Origin: Acetispira formosa (nom. nud.)
Lineage (GTDB): Bacteria > Desulfobacterota > Desulfarculia > Adiutricales > Adiutricaceae
DNA length: 64,000 bases
Assembly (NCBI GenBank): GCA_023525915.1
Contig: CP026657.1
Location: forward strand, 992,001 to 1,056,000
Reading direction: 5' to 3'
Shown in pieces: positions 32,181 to 40,229 of this stretch. The position numbers and the translations under genes were made by a program. A model generated the notes under the pieces. That model was not told where the DNA came from, did not search any database, and saw only the letters and a list, made by a program, of their open reading frames with translations. Each line of letters begins with the position of its first letter. The stretch's first letter is position 1.

Positions 32181-34445
32181 ATGAACACTACAGACAAACC
32201 TAAGGTAACAGTTCTCATCTCCACCTACAACCGCCCCCAGTATCTGGCGGAAGCCATTGAATCTGTTATTAATCAGACCTTCCAGGATTGGGAGCTGATC
32301 GTCATGAACGACGGCGGCGTTGATGTGGCCGATGTGGTGGCCAAATTTGCCGATCCTCGCATCATCTATGTTCCCGACGACGTTAACCGCGGCGCGGCCC
32401 CTCGCTTCAATCAGGGCCTGAATATGGCCAGAGGCGAATACATCGCCTATCTGGGCGACGACGACACCTATTATCCCAATCACCTTGAGGTGCTGTCCAA
32501 AGCCCTGGACGAAAATCCCGAAGCGGCCGTCTCCTATTCCGACCTTTATGCGGCCTCCTCAATCGCCGACCGCCGGACCGGCAAACGCTACATTCTCGAC
32601 AAACGCATGAGCGTTTCACGCGGTTTCAACCGGGAGTTCATGTTCCATTATAACCATGTTCTTCACGTCAGCCTCATGCACCGGCTGGAAGCGGCCAAAC
32701 GGGTCGGCGGCTTTGATGAGAACGTCAAGGTCCTCATTGAATGGAGCCTCAACCGCCGCATGGCCTTCCTGTATGACTTCGTGCATGTGGAAGTGCCCAC
32801 CGGCGAATACCATATGGCCGTTTTCAAATCAGACCGCATCTCCGTGCGCGAACGGCGCGACGATGAATCTTATAAACACAACCTGCGTAAAATCCGCTGC
32901 AGCCTGCCCCCGGAACCCTGGACCAAGGTTGACCGTGTGGACCTTCTGTATTTGGTCGATGAGTGGGGTGAAGCCCTGAACGCCCACCTCCGCGAAATTA
33001 TCGACAACTTCGACCACCCCATGAGGATTCAGCTCATCAACGGCGATATCAACCGTTCGCTGGAATCCATCAACGCCTCCCTGGGGAACCTGACCGAGTT
33101 GAAGAACATCACCGTTCTGATGCCGGGTGAAAAAATGAACCGGGCCCAGGCCTATCGCTGGGCGGCCAAGCGCCATAGATGTGACTATCTTTTTCTGGTC
33201 ACCCCCAAGCTGGCCGCGGCCAAGATGCCCAAGCGCCTGTTCGCCAGCCTTCAGTATATGAAGGATAATGAGGGATGCAAGGCCCTGCGCTGGAATGGGG
33301 CCGACGAGGATGAAATTTTCGATTGCCTGATCCAATATGACTATTTTATGAAATGCTCCAACCCCAAGCACGGCCGGACCATCAATCTCAGGGCCATCGG
33401 CATATCGCTGGCCAAGGGTTTCAAGTTCGACGCCATGTTCACCGAGTTCAAGGAGCACCGGGCCAAAAAAGAGCACAAGGAATGCCGCCGGGTTCTGGAT
33501 GAAATACTTAAGGAAGACGCCGGTTTCCCCCATATCCAGTATCTTATCCACTATTTGGCCCCGGTCTGTCTGGCCCAGAGTGATTACGCCACCCTGGAAA
33601 AGGAACTGCGCGACCTCATCGCCCGCGGCTACCGGCCGGACAACCTCATCCGCCTGGGCTATATGCTGGGCCGTCAGGGCCGCTGGATTGAAGCCATTGA
33701 AACCCTGAAAGAGGCCCTGGCCGCCCACGGCTTGACTGAAGAGGATTTTGAGGCTAACTGCTTCCCGTTCGATTTGGGGCGCGAGCTGTCAGTTTTCCAC
33801 CTCCTCATCGCCCTTGGCGAAGCCTATGTGGAAATCAATGACCCCGGACAATCGGCCCGCTATTATCATCTGGCCTCCAAAATAAAGAGCGGCAGCCACA
33901 AGCCTTTCCTCGGTTTTGCCAAAGTTTATTTCAACGCCGGGCAGCTGGACCGGGCCGAAGTGGCCCTGCAGAAATTGCCGGGCAAAAACGCCAAAGACGA
34001 CCCCGAGACCCAGCGCATGCTTGGCCGCCTCTGCATCAAGCGCAAGAAGATGGACCTGGCTTTTGAATGCTTCCAAAAAGCCTTTGATCTGGCTCCCGGC
34101 GACGAACAGAATGTCGATCCCTTTTATTTCGCCGGCGCGGCCCTCGGTAAATGGGATGAAATGTATAACCCCCTGGCCACCTTCAGCCACCAGAACCCGG
34201 AACATGCCATGGGCATGGCCCGCCTGGCCGCCGTCTGCTACAACCTGGGCTCCGATGCCCTGGCCGCCGACGTTGCCGCCAAATGCCTTGAGCTGGAGCC
34301 CAACAACCCCATCGCCAAGAGCATTGCCGAGCGCATCAAGGTTCGTGAGGAAAAAGCCAGGGCGGAAGGGAAAGTGGAAGTCGATACCGTCATTGAAGCC
34401 GGCGGCCTCAGGCTGGATCTCAACTCGGCGCCGATATCCTGGTAA
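32181..34445 (+). CDS. GT2 glycosyltransferase with C-terminal TPR region
   Basis: 754 residues. The N-terminal GT-A domain starts VTVLISTYNRPQYLAEAIES, has VMNDGG and ends with the metal-binding YLGDDDTYYPNHLE near residues 92-102. A middle region (about 270-330) looks like part of a second GT-A fold (VLMPGEKMNRAQAYRWAAKR). From about 420 onward there are several TPR units (LIRLGYMLGRQGRWIEAIET, LDRAEVALQKLPGKN, MDLAFECFQKAFDLAPGDE). Position directly before fliD and fliS suggests that it glycosylates flagellin or a flagellar protein, but other targets are possible. Confidence 0.82.
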   Translation: MNTTDKPKVTVLISTYNRPQYLAEAIESVINQTFQDWELIVMNDGGVDVADVVAKFADPRIIYVPDDVNRGAAPRFNQGLNMARGEYIAYLGDDDTYYPNHLEVLSKALDENPEAAVSYSDLYAASSIADRRTGKRYILDKRMSVSRGFNREFMFHYNHVLHVSLMHRLEAAKRVGGFDENVKVLIEWSLNRRMAFLYDFVHVEVPTGEYHMAVFKSDRISVRERRDDESYKHNLRKIRCSLPPEPWTKVDRVDLLYLVDEWGEALNAHLREIIDNFDHPMRIQLINGDINRSLESINASLGNLTELKNITVLMPGEKMNRAQAYRWAAKRHRCDYLFLVTPKLAAAKMPKRLFASLQYMKDNEGCKALRWNGADEDEIFDCLIQYDYFMKCSNPKHGRTINLRAIGISLAKGFKFDAMFTEFKEHRAKKEHKECRRVLDEILKEDAGFPHIQYLIHYLAPVCLAQSDYATLEKELRDLIARGYRPDNLIRLGYMLGRQGRWIEAIETLKEALAAHGLTEEDFEANCFPFDLGRELSVFHLLIALGEAYVEINDPGQSARYYHLASKIKSGSHKPFLGFAKVYFNAGQLDRAEVALQKLPGKNAKDDPETQRMLGRLCIKRKKMDLAFECFQKAFDLAPGDEQNVDPFYFAGAALGKWDEMYNPLATFSHQNPEHAMGMARLAAVCYNLGSDALAADVAAKCLELEPNNPIAKSIAERIKVREEKARAEGKVEVDTVIEAGGLRLDLNSAPISW

Positions 34446-34560
34446 ATGGCCTGAAAATTGCATTTTAAACCAGCGGGCCGGAGGCCACGGCAATTCCGGC
34501 CTAATGGTTTAACAATTTCAGACCGATAATGTAAGTAAGCGGTAAAGTCGGAGAGGCACT

Positions 34561-37500
34561 ATGGCAACGACAGCAGCATCAAACACCATATCAGGGCAAA
34601 TCAAGTGGACCGGTCTGGCTTCAGACACCGACTTCGGCTCGGTGGTGACGGCTTTGATAAACACTGAGCGTCGTGTCATAACCAAGCAGGAGACCTGGAA
34701 ATCCCAGTGGCAGGAAAAGCTTGAAAAAATCAATAACCTGGACACCAGGCTCTCCGCCCTCAAAACTGGGGCGGACAGCTACAGAACCCGCGACAAGCTC
34801 CTGAGCCGCAAAGCCACCAGTTCCGATGAAAAAGTGGCCACCGTCACCAACACCTCAACCGCGGCCACCGGCAGCTACACCGTGGAAGTGGCCGACAAAA
34901 CGGTTGACATAAAATCTTCTCGCACTTACAAGAGCGGCGAGCCCATTGGCATCAATTACACCACCAACGACAAGGGCGATCCGGTCGACGCCGATGGAAA
35001 CGTTTTGGGCGTTACCAGCTGGAACGTCGATGGCGCTTTGGCTCTTCTGAGCACGAAGCTGCCCACGGGCACCGATTTCCCCCTAAGCTTCGACCAGAAG
35101 ACCAATAATTTTCTCGACGCCAATGGTGACGTGGTGGCCAAGCGCGATCCCGCCACCAATAAAGTGCTGAATACCAACGATGTAGCCCTGTTTGAACTGC
35201 AAAGAAACAGCTGGATTTCGGAAACGACGCTGACCACCCTGGCCTCCAAGCTGACCAATCCGGCCCTGCCGTTGAGCTATAATGAAAATACCGGCAACTT
35301 TAGCGACAAAGACGGTGTCGTTGTCGCCAAAATGAACATGAGCACCTCTGAAATTTACGAGGCGGACCCGCCTAATACCGTATTGTTCCAACTCGGTGCC
35401 GACGGTATTTCGACCACGTGGGAAACCGACAGCGCCCTGATGATTTTATCACAGAGGTTTTCAAACAAGCTGCCCCTGACTTTTGACCCGGATACGAATG
35501 AATTCAAAAACTCAGACGACGATGTTGTGGCCATGCTCGATCCCAAGACGAAAAAGGTATACGATCCCGATCCCACCAAGGACGATGTCTTTTTTACTAT
35601 GAGCAGCCACACCATGACCAACTGGGATGATCCCAATATCATCAAATTCCTGGAAGAGCATGAGGTCATCTCGGAAAACATAGACAGGCCGTTTTCATTC
35701 GATCCGATCAATAATGTGTATTATTCCGGCGGCATAACCATAGCTGAACTTGATCCGCTCACCGGCGAGATCAGGCTGCCCGACGCTTCGGCCGAACTCC
35801 TTTTGAAAGTCAACGACAAAGGGCAGGTGGTCAACCCCGACGACGGTTATCCCATTGTCACTTCGGATACGGACAAATATCTGCAAGGCCCCATGACGTT
35901 CACCATGAACGGCAAAACCATGTCGCTGAAATACGATCCGAAATACGATCCAGAGACCGATGGCATAGTGGCAGGCAAATTCAGCGACAAATGCACCATG
36001 GAACAGCTGTGCGACATCATCAACGCCACCGCGCAGGAGTCTGGCTACACCGGGCCGGACATCAAGGCCGAAATCATTTTCGACAAAACCAGGCAAGAGA
36101 AAATAACCAATGCCGACGGCGATGAAGAAACCGTCACCGTCACCTATAACCGCCTGCGCATCATCGGCGGCGAAGCCGGCTCAGAAAATACCATAGAGAT
36201 TTTTGATCCAACTGACCTTTGCATGGACCGCAACTCCATCGATGCGCCGAATTTGACTCAGTGGATCGGCTCGGAAGCCAAACCCGCGCTCGGCACGGAC
36301 AGTGAATATACAGGACACGTTAACAAAACCATCACCTTTGTCATCTCTGAAGGCGGGGTGCTGGGCACTGATACCATAAAAATATCCTGGGCCGATACCG
36401 AGAACAAGGCCGGAACTTTCACCATCGAGCCCGGTGACTGGGATTCGGCCACCGGCAAGCTCAAGAAGGATATAGAGGTCACGCAGGGGGTCACCATTAA
36501 TTTCGATGGGGGCGCCAGCGGCAACCGCCTGATGCAGAATAATGCCTTTTCACTCGACTGCCAGGCTCCATCGGTTCAGAAAGCGGCCGACAGCGGGATG
36601 GCTCAGAGTGACAAATGGGTCCACAAAGGCTTTCCCGATCTGACCAGCCCGGTGGTAAACGGTGCCGGTAAATTTGATTTCAGCTATGCGGGTATGGAGT
36701 ACTCCATACCGGTCAAAGACGGCACGACCCTGTCCGCCCTGGCCGACACCATCAACAGCAGCAACAAGAACCCCGGCGTCATCGCCAGCGTTCTCAACGA
36801 CGGCATGGGCACGGCCACCAGCTACAAGCTGGTCCTGACCGGCGCGCACTCCGGTTCGGAGCATGAAATCAGGATTCTGCCCACCAGCAGTCTGAACAAG
36901 CTGGATTGCTCACCTGAAAGTTTCGACCATGCCCGCACGGCCACCAACAGCATGTGCCGCGTCGACGGCTACCCCTCTGACGGAGTGAGCTGGATTCAGC
37001 GCCAGAGCAATGAAGTGGCCGACGTTCTTAACGGTGCGGTCCTTCAGTTGCAAGGCGTCGGCGAGACCACGATAAATATAGTTAACGACGTCACGGCAAT
37101 GGCCGATAAGATAAAGCAGATAGTTGAAGCCGTCAATTACGCCATGAGCTATATTCAGGAACAGACCAGCTATGGCGGTGGGAAGCTCACCATCGATGTT
37201 TTGAAAGACGGCACCATCGAGCGTAAAACCGAAGGCGGCGACGCCAGCGGCGTGATGATCGGCAACTATGGTTTCCAGATCTCCAACAGTGAGATCAAGT
37301 CTATCATGAGCAGCACAATCTTCTCCCAGGCTGATTATATTAAAGCCATTGACCCCGACGGCAAAGGCGGACAAGCCAACTTGCCGAAAGATGAGCAGAA
37401 GAAGCTGTATGAGACCTATCTGGAGGAGAACGGCCTGCTCTACACCCGCCTCAGCGACATCGGCATCGCCTTTGACGCCAAGGCTTCGACCGATGCCAAA

Positions 37501-37956
37501 AACAAGGACAAAGGCGCCTATGTCATAGAAGAGTCGAAGCTGAATGAAGCTTTGCGAAAAAACCCTGAAGCGGTTATCAAGCTTTTCACCTTCAGGCCGG
37601 ATGAGGAATTCAATACCTACACCAAATACGAGGATGAGGATCCCCGGCCCACTCTGACCGGCGGAATTTGCCAGAAACTCTACTATTCGATGTCGGACCT
37701 GACTCGCTCCAGCGACGTCTATGACAAAAAAACCGGCGAGATGGTCCAGTCGGCCAAAGGCATAATGCGGGTTTTGTCGGAAAACTATTCCAACATCATC
37801 AGCGGAATTGACGCGAAGATAGCCCGCGAAGAAAAACGCATAACCCTGAAGCAGACCAGCCTTGAAGAAAAATTCAACCGCCTGGAGGTTATGCTGGCGA
37901 AATTAAACCAGCAGTCTACAAGCTTAAAAGCTCAATTGGACAAGTTGGACAGCTAA
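34561..37956 (+). CDS. fliD: Flagellar cap protein FliD, very long with internal repeats
   Basis: Filament cap that folds exported flagellin. The N-terminus (KWTGLASDTDFGSVVTALIN) and the C-terminus (coiled coil with ISGIDAKIAREEKRITLKQ) are the conserved FliD ends. At 1131 residues it is roughly twice the usual size. The extra mass is in the exposed middle: four tandem repeats of about 65-70 residues at about 150-213, 214-277, 278-348 and 349-418, each with a pattern like LPLSFDxxTNxFxDxxGDVV, AxxDPxTxKVY and FxL. A Ig-like/flagellin-hook-like region lies around 640-760. Cotranscribed with fliS (78-base gap). Confidence 0.92.
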   Translation: MATTAASNTISGQIKWTGLASDTDFGSVVTALINTERRVITKQETWKSQWQEKLEKINNLDTRLSALKTGADSYRTRDKLLSRKATSSDEKVATVTNTSTAATGSYTVEVADKTVDIKSSRTYKSGEPIGINYTTNDKGDPVDADGNVLGVTSWNVDGALALLSTKLPTGTDFPLSFDQKTNNFLDANGDVVAKRDPATNKVLNTNDVALFELQRNSWISETTLTTLASKLTNPALPLSYNENTGNFSDKDGVVVAKMNMSTSEIYEADPPNTVLFQLGADGISTTWETDSALMILSQRFSNKLPLTFDPDTNEFKNSDDDVVAMLDPKTKKVYDPDPTKDDVFFTMSSHTMTNWDDPNIIKFLEEHEVISENIDRPFSFDPINNVYYSGGITIAELDPLTGEIRLPDASAELLLKVNDKGQVVNPDDGYPIVTSDTDKYLQGPMTFTMNGKTMSLKYDPKYDPETDGIVAGKFSDKCTMEQLCDIINATAQESGYTGPDIKAEIIFDKTRQEKITNADGDEETVTVTYNRLRIIGGEAGSENTIEIFDPTDLCMDRNSIDAPNLTQWIGSEAKPALGTDSEYTGHVNKTITFVISEGGVLGTDTIKISWADTENKAGTFTIEPGDWDSATGKLKKDIEVTQGVTINFDGGASGNRLMQNNAFSLDCQAPSVQKAADSGMAQSDKWVHKGFPDLTSPVVNGAGKFDFSYAGMEYSIPVKDGTTLSALADTINSSNKNPGVIASVLNDGMGTATSYKLVLTGAHSGSEHEIRILPTSSLNKLDCSPESFDHARTATNSMCRVDGYPSDGVSWIQRQSNEVADVLNGAVLQLQGVGETTINIVNDVTAMADKIKQIVEAVNYAMSYIQEQTSYGGGKLTIDVLKDGTIERKTEGGDASGVMIGNYGFQISNSEIKSIMSSTIFSQADYIKAIDPDGKGGQANLPKDEQKKLYETYLEENGLLYTRLSDIGIAFDAKASTDAKNKDKGAYVIEESKLNEALRKNPEAVIKLFTFRPDEEFNTYTKYEDEDPRPTLTGGICQKLYYSMSDLTRSSDVYDKKTGEMVQSAKGIMRVLSENYSNIISGIDAKIAREEKRITLKQTSLEEKFNRLEVMLAKLNQQSTSLKAQLDKLDS

Positions 37957-38034
37957 TATTAAATTGAACGCGGCAGACAATATCACAGCATCGGCGGAGG
38001 ATTCGCCGGAACATAAAAGTTAGGGAGATGAATT

Positions 38035-38487
38035 ATGAACGCCTACGGAACAGGACAATACCGCCAGACTCAGGTCACGACCGTCGACAAAGGGCGCTTG
38101 ATAGTCCTTCTTTATGAAGGGGCCATCAAGTTTCTGCGCGAGGCGGTGAAAGCCAATGAAACCGGCGACATACCGGCCAAGGCCAATTTCATCAACCGCA
38201 CCCTGGACATCATCAGTGAACTTAGCCAGTCTCTGAACATGCAGGAGGGCGGCGAAATAGCCTTCAACCTCAAGCGCATCTACCAGTTCTGGACTGAGCA
38301 CCTTTTGAAGGCCAAAATCGCCAAGGACAGCACAGCCATGATGGATGTGATAGAAATGATGTGCAGTCTGATTGAGGCCTGGCAGGTGGTCTGCAAAGAC
38401 GCTGAAGCGGCCAAGGTAGCGGCGGCCAAATCAACCATGGCCCCCGAAAACAACCACACCGCCACCCAGTCCACCCGGACGATTTGA
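38035..38487 (+). CDS. fliS: Flagellar export chaperone FliS
   Basis: 150-residue chaperone that binds flagellin and prevents early polymerisation. The family start is clear: YGTGQYRQTQVTTVDKGRL, then LLYEGAIKFLREAV. Four-helix size is normal; a Ser/Thr/Ala-rich tail follows. It has an AGGGAGATG ribosome binding site and follows fliD, the common order. Confidence 0.93.
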   Translation: MNAYGTGQYRQTQVTTVDKGRLIVLLYEGAIKFLREAVKANETGDIPAKANFINRTLDIISELSQSLNMQEGGEIAFNLKRIYQFWTEHLLKAKIAKDSTAMMDVIEMMCSLIEAWQVVCKDAEAAKVAAAKSTMAPENNHTATQSTRTI

Positions 38488-38523
38488 AAATGGCTGAATT
38501 CCTTTAACAGGCGGTTCGGAGCC

Positions 38524-38845
38524 TGGCAAAAAGCGTGGTTTTTGCCAGGCGGGCGACCTGGTTTCCTTCAACGGCCAGTCGCTGGCGCTCCGTCTCGCTC
38601 CGCTCGACCTTTGCGGTGGGGGCACGGTGCGGGAAGACAGCCGCTTGGTACAGGGCGGATTCATTCGAAGCAGCAATTCTCAAAGTAGACGGTTATTTTC
38701 AAATAGCAGGTCGCCCCATAGGGGCGATGGAGCGCCAGCGATTGGTTTTGGCGGAAAAATAGCCACTGGCGAAACAAAAACCACGCTTTTTGTGTAGCTA
38801 CGAGCCGTAAGTTCATGGGAAAAAGTTTACTTTGAGAATTGCTGC
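38524..38845. repeat. Two opposed copies of the GGAGCGCCAGCG repeat
   Basis: An inverted copy at 38524-38608 (AAAAAGCGTGGTTTTTGCC ... CCAGTCGCTGGCGCTCCGT) faces a direct copy at 38670-38845 (GGAGCGCCAGCGATTGG ... AAAACCACGCTTTTTGTGTAG). The direct copy is bounded by 21-base inverted arms, left GCAGCAATTCTCAAAG and right CTTTGAGAATTGCTGC, differing from the arms of the copy at 30699. The region 38488-39157 contains no gene. Confidence 0.75.
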
Positions 38846-38880
38846 ATTCAAACGATTCGAATCGCCCAGCCGACAATGCA

Positions 38881-39009
38881 GGAGGCGGAGGTTGAAAAAT
38901 TTCTGTAGAGAACCTTTGTATTAGCGCCACTTGTCTGAGCTTCGTATTCGAAGCGAGTTGTGGCGACAATACAAAGGTGAACGAAAGAAAATTTTCAACC
39001 TCCGCCTCC
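38881..39009. repeat. Long hairpin with TTGTCTGAGCTTCG apex
   Basis: Outer arms GGAGGCGGAGGTTGAAAA / TTTTCAACCTCCGCCTCC and inner arms CCTTTGTATT / AATACAAAGG and GCCAC / GTGGC surround the apex TTGTCTGAGCTTCGTATTCG. The apex recurs in both arms of the large element at 16056-16902, where the stems are different. This is a second family with conserved apex and variable stems. Confidence 0.75.
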
Positions 39010-39089
39010 GACCCATAGCCAAATCAGTCGGCAGGGCCATTTGTGCGGTGAATTCTGATCTGGGAAATATCTTCCGGTGGATGCTGTGT

Positions 39090-39130
39090 GGCCGGTAACC
39101 CTTATCCTTGAGGGTTACCGGCCGTAATTT
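39090..39130 (+). terminator. Terminator downstream of the flagellar genes
   Basis: GGCCGGTAACCCT / AGGGTTACCGGCC with a short loop, then TAATTTTTCG on the plus strand. It lies between the fliS side and the convergent racemase gene. Confidence 0.7.
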
Positions 39131-39157
39131 TTCGCTCTGATTTATCAGCAGGTCCGA

Positions 39158-39850
39158 TTATTCTTCCAATGCCAACAGGGCCGCCCGCCGGGCATGGACC
39201 ACCGCCGTGTCGAACAGCGGCAAGGGCGTATCGTCGGGATGTATCAGCATCCCAAGTTCCGTGCAGCCGAGAATTATGCCCTCCGCTCCGCGTTCGGACA
39301 GACGGCCGATTATTTCCCTGGCCGTTTTTTTAGAACCTTCATCAACTATCCCCCGGCAAAGCTCATCAAATATAATCCTCTGAAGCTCCGCCCGGTCATC
39401 CTCAGGCGGGGTCAACACCTCCAGGCCATGCCCCTTAAGCTTTTCCCGGTAAAAATCCATTTCCATAGTCGGCCTGGTGCCCAGAAGCCCCAGCCGTGTC
39501 AGCCCCGCCTCCTTCACTTCTTCGGCTGTGGCGTCAGCGATATGGAAGAGGGGAATGGCTATGGAGGCCGCAATGTCATCGGCCATTTTGTGCATGGTGT
39601 TGGTGCCGATCACGATGAAGTCGGCCCCGGCCTCTTCAAGGGTTCGGGCCGCGCAGCTCAGCACAGCCTCTATCCGGTCCCAGCCATCGTCGGCCATAAA
39701 TTTGGCCAGCTCGGCAAAATCAACGCTGTACATCAGAATGCGGGCTGAATGAAGTCCGCCCAGCGCCTCTTTGACCGTGGTATTGACTACCCGGTAATAC
39801 TCCACCGTGCTCTCCCAGCTCATGCCGCCCAAAAGTCCGATAGTTTTCAT
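39158..39850 (-). CDS. Aspartate/glutamate racemase family protein
   Basis: 230 residues from the ATG at 39850 (MKTIGLLGGMSWEST); an upstream in-frame start at 39895 adds residues not conserved in the family. Active-site positions are GTNTMHK (Thr in place of the first Cys) and GCTELG (second Cys), the Thr/Cys pair described for E. coli YgeA, an L-aspartate/glutamate-preferring racemase with low activity. A role in D-amino acid supply is plausible. The gene stands alone. Confidence 0.88.
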   Translation of the reverse strand: MKTIGLLGGMSWESTVEYYRVVNTTVKEALGGLHSARILMYSVDFAELAKFMADDGWDRIEAVLSCAARTLEEAGADFIVIGTNTMHKMADDIAASIAIPLFHIADATAEEVKEAGLTRLGLLGTRPTMEMDFYREKLKGHGLEVLTPPEDDRAELQRIIFDELCRGIVDEGSKKTAREIIGRLSERGAEGIILGCTELGMLIHPDDTPLPLFDTAVVHARRAALLALEE

Positions 39851-39960
39851 ATATCCGCGCCTTCCTCCAGATTGTGAGCAAATATCCTTATCCAACTATG
39901 TTATCAAAAATAATTTCATATTTTAACGTATCCTCATGTTTATGACAATATTTTTTCCAA

Positions 39961-40176
39961 CTAATTATAATCTTGAGCTATCCTGGCGGGACTTGTATTT
40001 ATTTCAGTGAAAAGATATAATACAAATACGTTTTTATTCACGATTTGATACCCACATGATTTATAAAATTTGAAAACGGCCGAATTTTCTCGCTGCGGAC
40101 TTGAGATATGAAGCCGAAGTTTTTGGAGGTTGAACCGGAACCATAATAATATGGCCAGGCTGGGAAGCCCGGCCAA
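39961..40176 (-). pseudogene. GNAT acetyltransferase C-terminal remnant
   Basis: In an AT-rich patch unlike its surroundings, a 71-codon frame includes LRLHISSPQRENSAVFKFYK followed by SCGYQIV, the closing strand-helix motif of GNAT acetyltransferases. The acetyl-CoA-binding core and N-terminus are missing. It looks like the tail of a decayed, possibly horizontally acquired gene. It fills most of the gap (39851-40229) before mop. Confidence 0.5.
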
Positions 40177-40229
40177 TTGTCAGCCGGTCGGTCAAAAGCG
40201 GCATACCGGTAAAATTGAAGGAGACGCGC

